From: a virus | Strand: one strand, 5' to 3' | DNA: 64,000 bases | IMG/VR virus record: IMGVR_UViG_3300028908_000006 | Coordinates: 26,339 to 90,338 of that record | In this document: positions 31,238-40,600 of the stretch, piece after piece | How positions within the stretch are numbered: the first letter of the stretch is position 1 | How the letters are laid out: the number at the start of each line of letters is the position of its first letter | Translations under genes and position numbers: made by a program | The notes under the pieces: generated by a model | The model's database searches: none | What the model was told of the DNA's origin: nothing | What the model saw: only the letters and a program-made list of their open reading frames with translations

Positions 31238-31599
31238 TCTCTCATATAAGCGATGACATTCTCGCCGGAGCATACAATAATTTTGTCGATATAATACTTG
31301 TCAAACGTGATGAATATCACAATGAAGAATCCGTGCAGGTTGCTCAGGATGTTCCGGCAAGGATCATAAAAGAGTCCAGGTATGTAAGAACCTACCGCAG
31401 GGACAAAGGGATAGCTGAGACTCACGCTTTAATGTATGAGGTAATGATACGGATAGACGAAACATCGCGCCATATACTGACCAAGATAAGAAAAGGAGAT
31501 ATAATAGTTTTCAATAACAAAGAACATTGTGTTATCGATTCGACAATACTATACTCTCTTTCAGGAAGAGAGGAATATGTCAGGATCATAGTAGCATGA
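31234..31599 (+). CDS. Head closure/stopper-type protein, 121 aa
   Basis: A compact beta-barrel-like sequence (VDIILVKRDEY, QDVPARIIKESRYVRTY, KGDIIVFNNKEHCVID) of the size and place of head-closure (stopper) proteins of siphophages. It overlaps both neighbours by 4 bp, as connector genes usually do. Confidence 0.6.
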   Translation: MISHISDDILAGAYNNFVDIILVKRDEYHNEESVQVAQDVPARIIKESRYVRTYRRDKGIAETHALMYEVMIRIDETSRHILTKIRKGDIIVFNNKEHCVIDSTILYSLSGREEYVRIIVA

Positions 31600-32006
31600 T
31601 AGTGGAATGTCTCCTGGAAAAACTAAAAACATTGCCAGATACACATTCAGCAATAGTGGCCTGGGGAGATAAACTGAAACCAGGCGAAACGTTGTTTGCT
31701 TACAGGGAAGGGGATGAAGAGCATGATTGTGTCTGGATTAGGGCTGATACAGCCTACTCCCCAGATATGACAGATTCAGGGATGTTTGATACGAGAGTAT
31801 CTTTGTTTGCAAGAAGTTTCAATCTTCAGAAGGGAAAGAAGTTTATCGAGGCCATAATAAGTGACTGGGATGGAAGAGAAATGGTATGTGGAGACTATGT
31901 GTTTTTGGTTCGTGCTGAATCTGTTGAGGCGTATGCCTTCCTGCTGGATGCACTTGGAAGGACTACCTGGACGATAACGTTCTATATAGAGGGTCGTCGT
32001 GCATAA
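31596..32006 (+). CDS. Head-tail joining or minor tail protein, 136 aa
   Basis: The ATG at 31596 overlaps the previous stop (ATGA). Position, size and alpha/beta pattern (VRAESVEAYAFLLDALG, then WTITFYIEGRRA) suit a neck or tail-completion protein. No specific family recognised. Confidence 0.5.
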   Translation: MIVECLLEKLKTLPDTHSAIVAWGDKLKPGETLFAYREGDEEHDCVWIRADTAYSPDMTDSGMFDTRVSLFARSFNLQKGKKFIEAIISDWDGREMVCGDYVFLVRAESVEAYAFLLDALGRTTWTITFYIEGRRA

Positions 32007-32400
32007 GGTTATTGAGTATGTAAAAACAAAGCTTGAGACTTGTGTGGTTCCAGAGTTCCCTGGGACTACGATTTACACGTATGCTCCACAGGCAATGAAG
32101 TATGAAAGGCCATTTATAGGTATCCAGTATAAGGGCCACACCAATTCTACTATCATGAGGACCATAGGACGGGTTCCAATAGAACATACTATTGATCTTG
32201 TTATAGGCGCGAAGGAGACATCACCATCCTCATCTGAGGATTGGTTTGTATCAGTTATAAGCAAGGTGAAGGATTGTTTCAGGCCGTGGGTGATAGAGAA
32301 TGATCTCATGCCTATCTCCACAACATCCATGGTGGAAGACGACAACTATTCACGCCTGAAAGATAGCGCCACCATCACGATACGCATACTCGAAATATAA
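31999..32400 (+). CDS. Tail terminator-type protein, 133 aa
   Basis: Starts at GTG 31999, overlapping the previous gene by 8 bp. An N-terminal helix (HKVIEYVKTKLETCVVPEFPG) then strands (YERPFIGIQYKGH, HTIDLVIGAKE, SATITIRILEI) are the usual order in tail-terminator proteins, which cap the tail tube. It is directly before the tail-tube gene, which fits. Confidence 0.55.
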   Translation: MHKVIEYVKTKLETCVVPEFPGTTIYTYAPQAMKYERPFIGIQYKGHTNSTIMRTIGRVPIEHTIDLVIGAKETSPSSSEDWFVSVISKVKDCFRPWVIENDLMPISTTSMVEDDNYSRLKDSATITIRILEI

Positions 32401-32422
32401 GCCAAAATAACAAGCCTAACTA

Positions 32423-32455
32423 CTTCCTCCCAAACAAAATAGATGAGGGAGGAAG
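32423..32455 (+). promoter_or_regulatory. Hairpin enclosing the tail-tube gene ribosome-binding site
   Basis: CTTCCTCCC (32423-32431) pairs perfectly with GGGAGGAAG (32447-32455), which holds the ribosome-binding site 3-11 nt before the ATG at 32459. The upstream arm and flank are identical over 21 nt (32414-32434) to those before the capsid gene. Confidence 0.7.
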
Positions 32456-32458
32456 ACT

Positions 32459-33442
32459 ATGCCACAGGTAACAGGCTCGTTCGGTAGAGTAGTAATAGAC
32501 ACTGAACAGACATATAAGACTGAAAAAACAACGAAGGCTGGATGGATTATACCATTCACTACGTGTTCTCTCGGTAAGGATCAGAACCTGCTTGAGAGTA
32601 ACACCATCTCTGCTTCTCGTAACCCACAACAGCCCGGTCTCGGGCAGATAAACGTATCCGGCGACCTGAGTGTTGAGCTTGGTGGAGCGGCCCACACTCG
32701 CCTTCTCTACCTGGCTCTTGGTGGTTACTCTGTAACCGGGACAGGGCCTTACACCCACACCATCAAGGTTGGGTCGTCTATCCCATCCTTTATTACAGAG
32801 GTTCGTTTCTCTGATGGTGATGCTTTCACTCGTTATGCGAAATATGATGGTTGTAAGATCAATCAATGGTCATTTGCTGTCAGGACTGATGCCTTTGTAG
32901 AGAGCACCTTCTCCATCATAGGATCTGAAGAGGTATTCGGCAGCACGGCTTACCAGGCTGATACAGATCTTGAAGATCCCGGCCTGAAGCCATTTACGAA
33001 CTACAATGCTACTCTCTATCTTGGTGGTAGTGCGGTGGCCTTCATTACCGAGATTTCGTTTACTGTTACCAATAACTTGGATGAAAATACATTTGCTATT
33101 GGGTCTGGCTCTGCCAGGACTTCGTTGCCAGAAGGCCGGGTGGCGGTCAATGGTAGCTTTACTGCCCAGTTCGTAGAAGATGTTGAGACCTACATAAACA
33201 TAGCTCAGAATTCTGATGAAACTCAGATTCAGATAGATCTTCAGCGTGGGACTGGTGATGGGACCGATGGTAATGAGAAGATTTCCATTCTGTTTCCTGA
33301 AGTGAAGCTGCAACCGCCCCGTAAGGAAATCCCTGGGCCTCAGGGAGTATTCCTTACGTTTAATTTCATTGCTTATGCTGATGATACTGATTCTGCTATA
33401 CAGGTCACTTGTAACAACAGCATAGCTGATCTGTCCATCTAA
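32459..33442 (+). CDS. Major tail tube protein, 327 aa
   Basis: Beta-rich protein with Gly/Thr/Ser-rich strands (YSVTGTGPYTHTIKVGSSIP, ETTFSIIGSEE-like strands, NGSFTAQFVEDVETYINIAQ) and a C-terminal PQGVFLTFNFIAY strand, typical of siphophage tail-tube proteins. Its place between the tail terminator and tail chaperone genes and its enhanced ribosome-binding region fit a major virion protein. Confidence 0.75.
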   Translation: MPQVTGSFGRVVIDTEQTYKTEKTTKAGWIIPFTTCSLGKDQNLLESNTISASRNPQQPGLGQINVSGDLSVELGGAAHTRLLYLALGGYSVTGTGPYTHTIKVGSSIPSFITEVRFSDGDAFTRYAKYDGCKINQWSFAVRTDAFVESTFSIIGSEEVFGSTAYQADTDLEDPGLKPFTNYNATLYLGGSAVAFITEISFTVTNNLDENTFAIGSGSARTSLPEGRVAVNGSFTAQFVEDVETYINIAQNSDETQIQIDLQRGTGDGTDGNEKISILFPEVKLQPPRKEIPGPQGVFLTFNFIAYADDTDSAIQVTCNNSIADLSI

Positions 33443-33457
33443 GCTTAGAACGAGTGG

Positions 33458-33534
33458 CGGGGAGTGGCGCAGTCAAGTAGCGCATCTGCCTTGGGAGCAG
33501 AAGGTCGGCGGTTCAAATCCGCCCTCCCCGACCA
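33458..33534 (+). tRNA. tRNA-Pro (anticodon TGG)
   Basis: Acceptor CGGGGAG/CTCCCCG, the anticodon arm TCTGC-CTTGGGA-GCAGA (anticodon TGG at 33492-33494) and the T-arm GGCGGTTCAAATCCGCC are present, and ACCA is encoded. It sits in the 130-nt gap between the tail-tube and tail-chaperone genes and must be cut out of a structural-gene transcript. Confidence 0.95.
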
Positions 33535-33573
33535 CTATCTAAACCAAAACACAAAAAAGGAGGTTTGTTTTAG

Positions 33574-33813
33574 ATGGCCACAACTTACAAGCCGAAGCAC
33601 TACAAGGATGAGATTAAGGTAAGGAGGCTTTTGTGGAAGGAGGTGACAAAACTCCGTAAGCTCGAGGAAGATGCAAAGGACAATTTTGAAGTCATGCGTA
33701 TTGTAATGGAATGTGTGGTTGAACCAAAAGAAGCGATTGATGAACTCGATGTCAAGGAGGTAAAGAACATAGTTGATTACGCATGGGGACTCATAGACGA
33801 TTTGACAACCTAA
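33574..33813 (+). CDS. Tail assembly chaperone, first frame, 79 aa
   Basis: Small helical protein directly after the tail tube and before a second overlapping frame and the tape measure, the standard position of gpG-type chaperones. AAAAGGAGGTTTGTTTTAG precedes the ATG. Its last 31 bp overlap the next frame, which is in the -1 phase. Confidence 0.65.
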   Translation: MATTYKPKHYKDEIKVRRLLWKEVTKLRKLEEDAKDNFEVMRIVMECVVEPKEAIDELDVKEVKNIVDYAWGLIDDLTT

Positions 33814-34226
33814 CGAAGTATTGCGAATGGTATTTTTCAAGAGACCAGGAATACTGCTCTCATTGTAAGAAGATCCACAAAGACAGCCCGCCATGTGATA
33901 ACTGTAAGTGGGGGGAAAAGGCAGCCCCCCACTTATCTCCATTCGAGCGAGAAGTCTTCGACATCTACCTGATGATTTCAAATCAGGTGAGGACATCTTT
34001 CGGTGGTGTCGTTGGGCTTGACTACAATGTCCTTTTCAGTTTGTTTGACATCCTTGGAATAGATATGGATGACAGACTGATGTATTTCAATGGAATAAGG
34101 GTAATAGAATCATATTATCTAAAGTCACTTGACGACAAGAGAAGGAAGATGGAAAGGCAGGTTACACAGGCAGATAGTAACACTACCAAACAACTAATAC
34201 CAAAATCAATCTCTGGTAAGAGATAA
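33783..34226 (+). CDS. Tail assembly chaperone, second frame (DUF1799-like) with zinc knuckle
   Basis: FDIYLMISNQVRTSFGGVVG-LDY (about 59-81) matches the QWR...GG..GLDY core of phage DUF1799/gpT-type chaperones. The N-terminal YCSHCKKIHKDSPPCDNC supplies two CxxC pairs. The frame is -1 relative to the upstream gene and is open from 33777. Its ATG has no ribosome-binding site at normal distance (AGGAGG is 22 nt away), so expression by -1 frameshifting in 33777-33812 is likely; TGG-GGA at 33784-33789 is one weak slip candidate. Confidence 0.6.
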   Translation: MGTHRRFDNLTKYCEWYFSRDQEYCSHCKKIHKDSPPCDNCKWGEKAAPHLSPFEREVFDIYLMISNQVRTSFGGVVGLDYNVLFSLFDILGIDMDDRLMYFNGIRVIESYYLKSLDDKRRKMERQVTQADSNTTKQLIPKSISGKR

Positions 34227-34251
34227 TTTTCTGTTTAACAGATAGATACAC

Positions 34252-34692
34252 ATGAGGCTCCATCACCCATCTATGCTGAAAAACATCATTCATGAAAAAG
34301 TATGCAATAGCATGACAAAGAAGCTTGAAGTGTTTATTGATAAGCTCCATAGTGAAGTCCAGCGCAGGACAAGATTCTCATTCCAGAGATGGAAAAAGGA
34401 ATTTCATTTTTCAGGAAGCAATATAAGGGCTGCCGTGTATCTTCCGTTTGATACTGGAAACTCTGCTTCGAAGGTGAGATACACGGCGAACTTATACAAC
34501 AACCCGTATTTTGAGGCGAAGTTTCCAGGAAAGATCCACCAGCCGTTACAGGAAGCCCTTGAGTCTCTTGGTATCAGGTGTGAACCGGCACGTGGGACTC
34601 CGATAAAGCCAACACCGTGGAAGGAAGGCGCTCCAAATCTTGGAGTGAGGATAAATATTCATGATTTTGTAAGGATTCTTGAGGGGATGTAA
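34252..34692 (+). CDS. Hypothetical tail-module protein, 146 aa
   Basis: Basic alpha/beta protein ending directly before the tape-measure start. No clear ribosome-binding site; ATG at 34312 (MTKKLEVF) is an alternative start. No family recognised; the position suggests a tail-assembly accessory protein. Confidence 0.5.
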   Translation: MRLHHPSMLKNIIHEKVCNSMTKKLEVFIDKLHSEVQRRTRFSFQRWKKEFHFSGSNIRAAVYLPFDTGNSASKVRYTANLYNNPYFEAKFPGKIHQPLQEALESLGIRCEPARGTPIKPTPWKEGAPNLGVRINIHDFVRILEGM

Positions 34693-37600
34693 ATGGCCAG
34701 AGATACCGTAAGGACGGAAGTAGAGGTCCAGATAAACCCTCTAATTGATGGTCTCAATGACCTCATAAGGGCCCTTGAGATCTATAAGCAGGATATTCCT
34801 CGTGGTCTTGATGCATTCACACGGGCCCAGGAGCAGTTTGCTACCTCTCTGGAGAAGGCCAGCAAAGCGCAGCGTTCTGCTGCTGGAATGCTGATAAACC
34901 AGGTGAAGCGTGATGTAAACTCCGTCCTTAGGGAATTCGATAAACTGAAGGTAAAAGCCGGCCTGATTGCAAAGGAGCTATCGGATATTGCTCCAAAAAT
35001 TGGCGGGGAGCAAGCAAAGGAGCTTGCCAGAGAACTCTCTATTGTTGAGAAGCAGGTCAAAAATATTGCAAACGATTTTTCAACTGTTCTTCCGAAGGCT
35101 CTGAAAGAGAATCGCCAGATACTCACGACTCAGTTCACAACCGATCTCAGGAAGATAAGCAGAGAGTTTGATAACATCGTCAAGAAAGCTCGCCAACTAG
35201 CTGCTGAGAATGAAAGAGCCGAGCGAGCTGAGAGAAGGAGACTTATAGAGACTGAAAGGATACGCGCTCGTTATCAAGACAGAGTATCACGCATAAGAAC
35301 AGGCGAGGAATTCAGGAAGACAGCACGAGAAATATCCTCTGTAAGAAGGAATGTCCAGGCCCTGGGCAGGGAGATAGAGAAGGAAGCTTCCAGGCTTGAT
35401 ACTCTCAATAAGAAGATGATGGCTGGGGCACGGAGCCTTGAACAATTCGAGGCCCGTGTCGCAGCTAGAATGAAACAGCAGGAAAAACTCTATGCCATTC
35501 GTGGACGTGAGCTCTCTCTCATAGCAGAGAGAATGCGCACCTATCCATTTCAGGCCCATGAGCTTGCTCGACCAGCAGAGCAAGTAATAACATCGATGTG
35601 GATTGCCGGGCCAAGACAGACACTCAAGACGTGGTGGGCTGAGGCCGGTAAGATCGCAGAGAAAGAAGGGCGAAGGCAGGCCGGTGTCTTCATCCAATCC
35701 TTTGGGCAGTTCTTCAAACAAAACTTTGCAAGAGCATTTGGGGCCTGGTTGGGTGCCGCCATTACAACCTTCCCAATCGCTTATGGTGTTATTTCTACAA
35801 TTGGGGAGCTGAACCGGCAATATAACGTGCTGGTTGATGTCTCTCGTTATGTCCAGTCAGCAACGGTTGGTGTGGCCGGGACGTTTGCTGATCTCTCCGG
35901 GATAATGAAGAACATCATATCCCTCTCTGTCAAAACAGGAAAGAGCTTCGAGGAAGTTGGTAAGGCTCTCTGGGAAATGAAATCTGCTGGTTTTGGTATG
36001 AGGGAAGCTCTTGCTGGGACAGAAGTGGCATTGAAACTCACCATGTTAGCTGGTGGCGGCATAGACATAGGTAAGGCCACAAGAATAGTGGCTGGTATGT
36101 ATAGATTGTTCAAAGATCAGTTTGCTGGGATCGCTGATGAAACGGAACGCTTCAAAAATATGTTTGGTGAAGTGGTCTATGTCCTTAACTCCAGCCAGAT
36201 AGCATTAGACGAACTATTGAGATCATTTGAATACTTTGGTGCTACTGCCAAAGCAACAGGAATGCCTCTTGAGCAGATGCTGGGCTATCTATCTGTGCTA
36301 TCTGATGAGAGACTTCCAGGGGTAGGTAGGGCGGCCAGGCAGGCTGCGAACCAGATAGCCCAGGCCATTCCAATGATAGCAGCCAGGTATGGGATCGTTC
36401 TTGACTCATCTAAAAGCCTGGCTTCTGAAATGAACAAGGTGTTCGAAGCACTCAATGCCAGGATAAAAGATGGGACGCTATCCCTTGAGGAATTTTCAGT
36501 CTGGATGAAAGAAGCCGGAGTGAGAGGCGGACCTGCTATCATAGCGCTCGCACGTAACTGGGACAAGGTGAAGAGGACAATTGAATTGTTGAAAGACTCT
36601 CAGAAATCTCTCGCAATGGATTTCGATGAGTTCTTCGAAACCGTTGCTGAGATAAGAATGTCAACTTTTGAGATGCAATGGAACCGCCTCAAGAACGCCA
36701 TCTTCGGTGTTACAGCAGAAGGGATACATCCTCTCAAGAACGAGATGGCCGATCTGTTCAAGATAATGGCTGATGGATTTGAGACTTTATGGAAAGCTCT
36801 TGATAATACAAGTCTTGCCCTTGATGCCTTACTTGCAAGTGCCGGCGCCTTCATTGGAGCTCGAGTTGGTGCCGCCACAGGTGCAATGTTTGGTGGTCCG
36901 CTTGGAGCAATGATAGGCGGATCACTTGGTCTTGGTGCCGGTATAGGGCTTGGTAAGTTCCAGCATTGGTCTGAAGAACAGATCCAGAAACAAATAATAG
37001 GATTCACGTATGATGATCTGTCGAAAGCCATAAACAATCTCTTTGCCCCAGAACGTTTCGTGCCGCTCATAGAGGACGCTCTTTCAAATGTCAAGAAGAG
37101 CATGGACACCGTGGATGCCGCTTTTGGAGACGATCTCATAGAATCGTCATTTTCGTATGACGAAGCAAGCGTGAAGGCGGCAGCTGAGAGGATAGCAAGA
37201 GCATTCAACGCCCAGTTCGTGCTGGCTATATCAAGTTCTAATCTGAAAGACGAAATAAGTAAGAAGCTTAGTGAATCGTTCAGGATTGATCCAGATGTCA
37301 TAGCCAATATGATACAGTCCGGGGCCACGACAGAGGAGATATGGAAGTATATAAACGATAGGTTACTTGAGGCCGCTGAAGCTGCTGGTGTAACTGAAGA
37401 ACAGTTGCGATCTCTCACGACAACTTTAAAGGAAGGTTATACAGAGACAAAGAGATATGCCGACAATCTGAAATATTTTGCTGAGACCCTTGTCTTGGCT
37501 TCCACAGGAAAGAAAGGGCTTGAAAACGCTGCCATTGGCATAAATGAGAATTACAAATCCCTTCTTGTTACTCTTGGGCGTCTGTCAGATAAGCTTTATG

Positions 37601-40600
37601 AAATAAAACAAATAGAAGCAAGAATTGCTGCCGGGGAATCTGGTGATGAATTGGCCCGGCAATGGAATGAACTTGTCGCCCAGGCCAACGCCTTATCTGA
37701 TAGTGTTGTAACGTATGCCAAGAATATAGCTTCCAAGTATTCAACAATTTCAAGGGGAATCTCTGAAATAGAGAACAAATACAGGTCTCTTGCAGCCATT
37801 GGGAATCCTTTTGAAGGTATGTTAAAGGCTGCGGATGACATTGAACGTATCAGAAAAACGATAGCGGCCTTGAATAGTGAAGGGACAAGGTTCAAAGAAG
37901 TTGGGAAGAAGATAGAGGAAGCTCTGGCAAATGTATCAGATGAGAATATCAGGAAAGGGCTTGAGGCCCTTCTTGATATATACAAGAAGATAGGAGAGCT
38001 ATCTGGTAAGGATTTCGGTGGTCTTAAGGAAAGTATATTCGATGCTGAACTCGATAAGATCCTGAAGAAACTTGATACCAAGATCAGAAGCCATGTTGTA
38101 GCTCTTGGTGAAGATCTGTCAGGTGATATTGCCCAGATATACAAAGACACCGTGAATGCTGTCCTTTCTGGAGAAGGTGCAGAAGGCACTTCAGCCATTG
38201 ATGAACTTGAGAAACAATTGAAGGCGCGAAGAGATGAGATAGTAAGTAAATACGGAGAAGAAAAGTATAAAAAGATTCTTGATGAGATAATAGACCGTAA
38301 GAAGAAGCTAATCCAACTAGAGGAAATAAGGATAGGACTAGCTGAATCAAAGAAGATAATAGAGGCGCTGAAGAAGGAAAAGGAAGCTGTCCAGTCATTG
38401 GGAGACGTTTACAAAGAAGTTTCTGATATGGTCTTTGAGCTTTATGTATCTTCTCTACCTGAAAAGGAGCAAGAATACATAAAGCTCGTTCAAAAATATA
38501 ACGAGCTGTCAGGGAGGATAGTCCAGGAACGAAACAAAGCCTTAGAGGCTGGTGTTGATATATCTATATATGATAAAGCGCAGGAGTTACTGGACGAATG
38601 GTTAAAGAAACAAAAAGAGATACTTGAAGGGCAGGAAAAGATAAAGATAGGGCTAGCTGAATCAAAAAAGATAATAGAAACTTTGAAAAAAGAAAAAGAG
38701 GCATTACAGAGCCTTGGAGACACATATAGAGAAGTATCAGAGCTAGTATTTGAGCTTTATGTATCATCGCTACCTGAGAAGGAACAGGAATATATAAAGC
38801 TGGTCAGGAAATACAGAGAATTATCTGGGAAGATAATACAGGAGCGTAATAAAGCCCTAGAGGCTGGTATAGATACCTCAGCATACGATAGAGCACAGGA
38901 GTTACTGGATGAATGGTTCAATAGACAAAAAGAGAAATTAAACGAGCAGTATGACATCCATAAGAAAACTACTGAAAAGATAAAGAATATATGGAAAGGA
39001 GTTCCAGACAGCCTAGAAAACGTCATTGCCAATTGGATACGTGAGCTGAAAGTAGATTTTGATGATGTTGTTGAGATAGTGAAGGATGCTGCTGCACGAT
39101 CGGTTGCAGCCTGGATAATGGCCTGGGCACAGGCCCAATTCATGGTTCCCATCCCGATGGCCGCTCCAGCGTATGGTGGCGGCCAGGCTGGAGTTCAGGT
39201 AGGAGGGGCATCTGCTGGCGGTGGATTCGTTGCTCCACCAGGCACGTGGAGTGCCTTCAATAATGGGCTCCAGAATTACTTTACTGCCCCAACACGTTTC
39301 ATGGGCTGGCTTACCTATTCACTCCCATCAGGCCCATGGACAAAGCCTTTAGCATACGGAACCGCATGGCTTTACAATAACCCGTGGGCCTCTGCCGGCA
39401 TCATGTCCGGTTTTACTACCTACCTCTTCACCGGTGATTTGAAATCAGCAGCCTTTTCAGGCTTAGGAGCGGGAATTGGTTATGCACTTGGAGGTCCTGT
39501 AGGCGGTTTTCTCGGCGGGGCCGCTGGTTCATTTCTTGGGGGATTATTTGGAAAGAAGAAATATCCAAAGGTGAAATATGAAGCTGAATTTACTGTTGAT
39601 TTTGTCCCTGGAAGTGGATTCAGGTTAGCAGAATTCGATCTTACAACCACTAGAAAACACGGGGCTAAGAAAGAATATGAGGAAAGTGTCAGGAAGGAAA
39701 TAGAACAGATAATAAATCAGCCTATTGACTGGCTGAACCAGATGTATGCCGAGGTTATTGGAGATCTACCTGACAATTTAAGGCAGCGCTTTGATAGAGA
39801 GCTGGCGCAGATCAAATATAGTGCAACATTAAAAGAAAGAACACACAAGTCCCTGAAGGGTGACATAAATACCATGCAGTTTCAGGCATATATCAGGGAC
39901 TTGTTTCTCACGTATGGCCAGACGTTTGAAGAGGCATTCCAGGAAGAGATGCGGCTTGGTGTAGAAAAGTTTGAAGTCGTATCTCCATATCTAAAAGAGA
40001 ATGTAAGAAACTGGATCGTGGAGCAGGCGCAGGAGCTGTTTCCTGACGATGTGTTCGAAAAATTAAAAGAAATCCCAATAGAAAACATGGGATCTAAGGA
40101 TTTCGAAAAGTGGCTTGAAGAGAACATCAAGCCGCTCTTTGACGACATCTCAGCCTGGGAAGAGTTCTACGACTGGGCAATGGAATATCTGTCCAATGTT
40201 GAAGAGATCGTTACCTCCATCGAGGATGGCCTAAAGTATTTCACTTCATTCGGATCAAAGATGCGCTCGCTGTCAATTGAGTTCAAAGAACTCGTATCAC
40301 AGATGGATGAGATGGGAATTGATTTCTCAAAGCTATATGACTCCTACAAAAACATGGTGCAGCAGCAGTTCAGATTGTCACTCGTCCAACAGTTTCCTGA
40401 GCTATATTCTGGTGATTTGTATCTAGAAACACTTATGAACAATCTTGCACCGGTGATTGATTATCTTGGCATTGGTTATGAGCAAATATGGAACTTGGTT
40501 AAATCTGGAAATTATCAAGCATTTACAGACATCCTATGGAATATAGGCGACAACCTTGAGTTCCTAATGCAGGTCTCAGAAGAAACAGGTATATCAATAG

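Noticed and set aside
36600-37418. Long antisense open frame (272 codons) inside the tape measure gene, plus similar ones at 34782, 37596 and 38757
   Set aside because: Composition is Ser/Ala/Ile-rich as expected for the reverse complement of helical coding sequence; no ribosome-binding sites; the sense frame is clearly coding.
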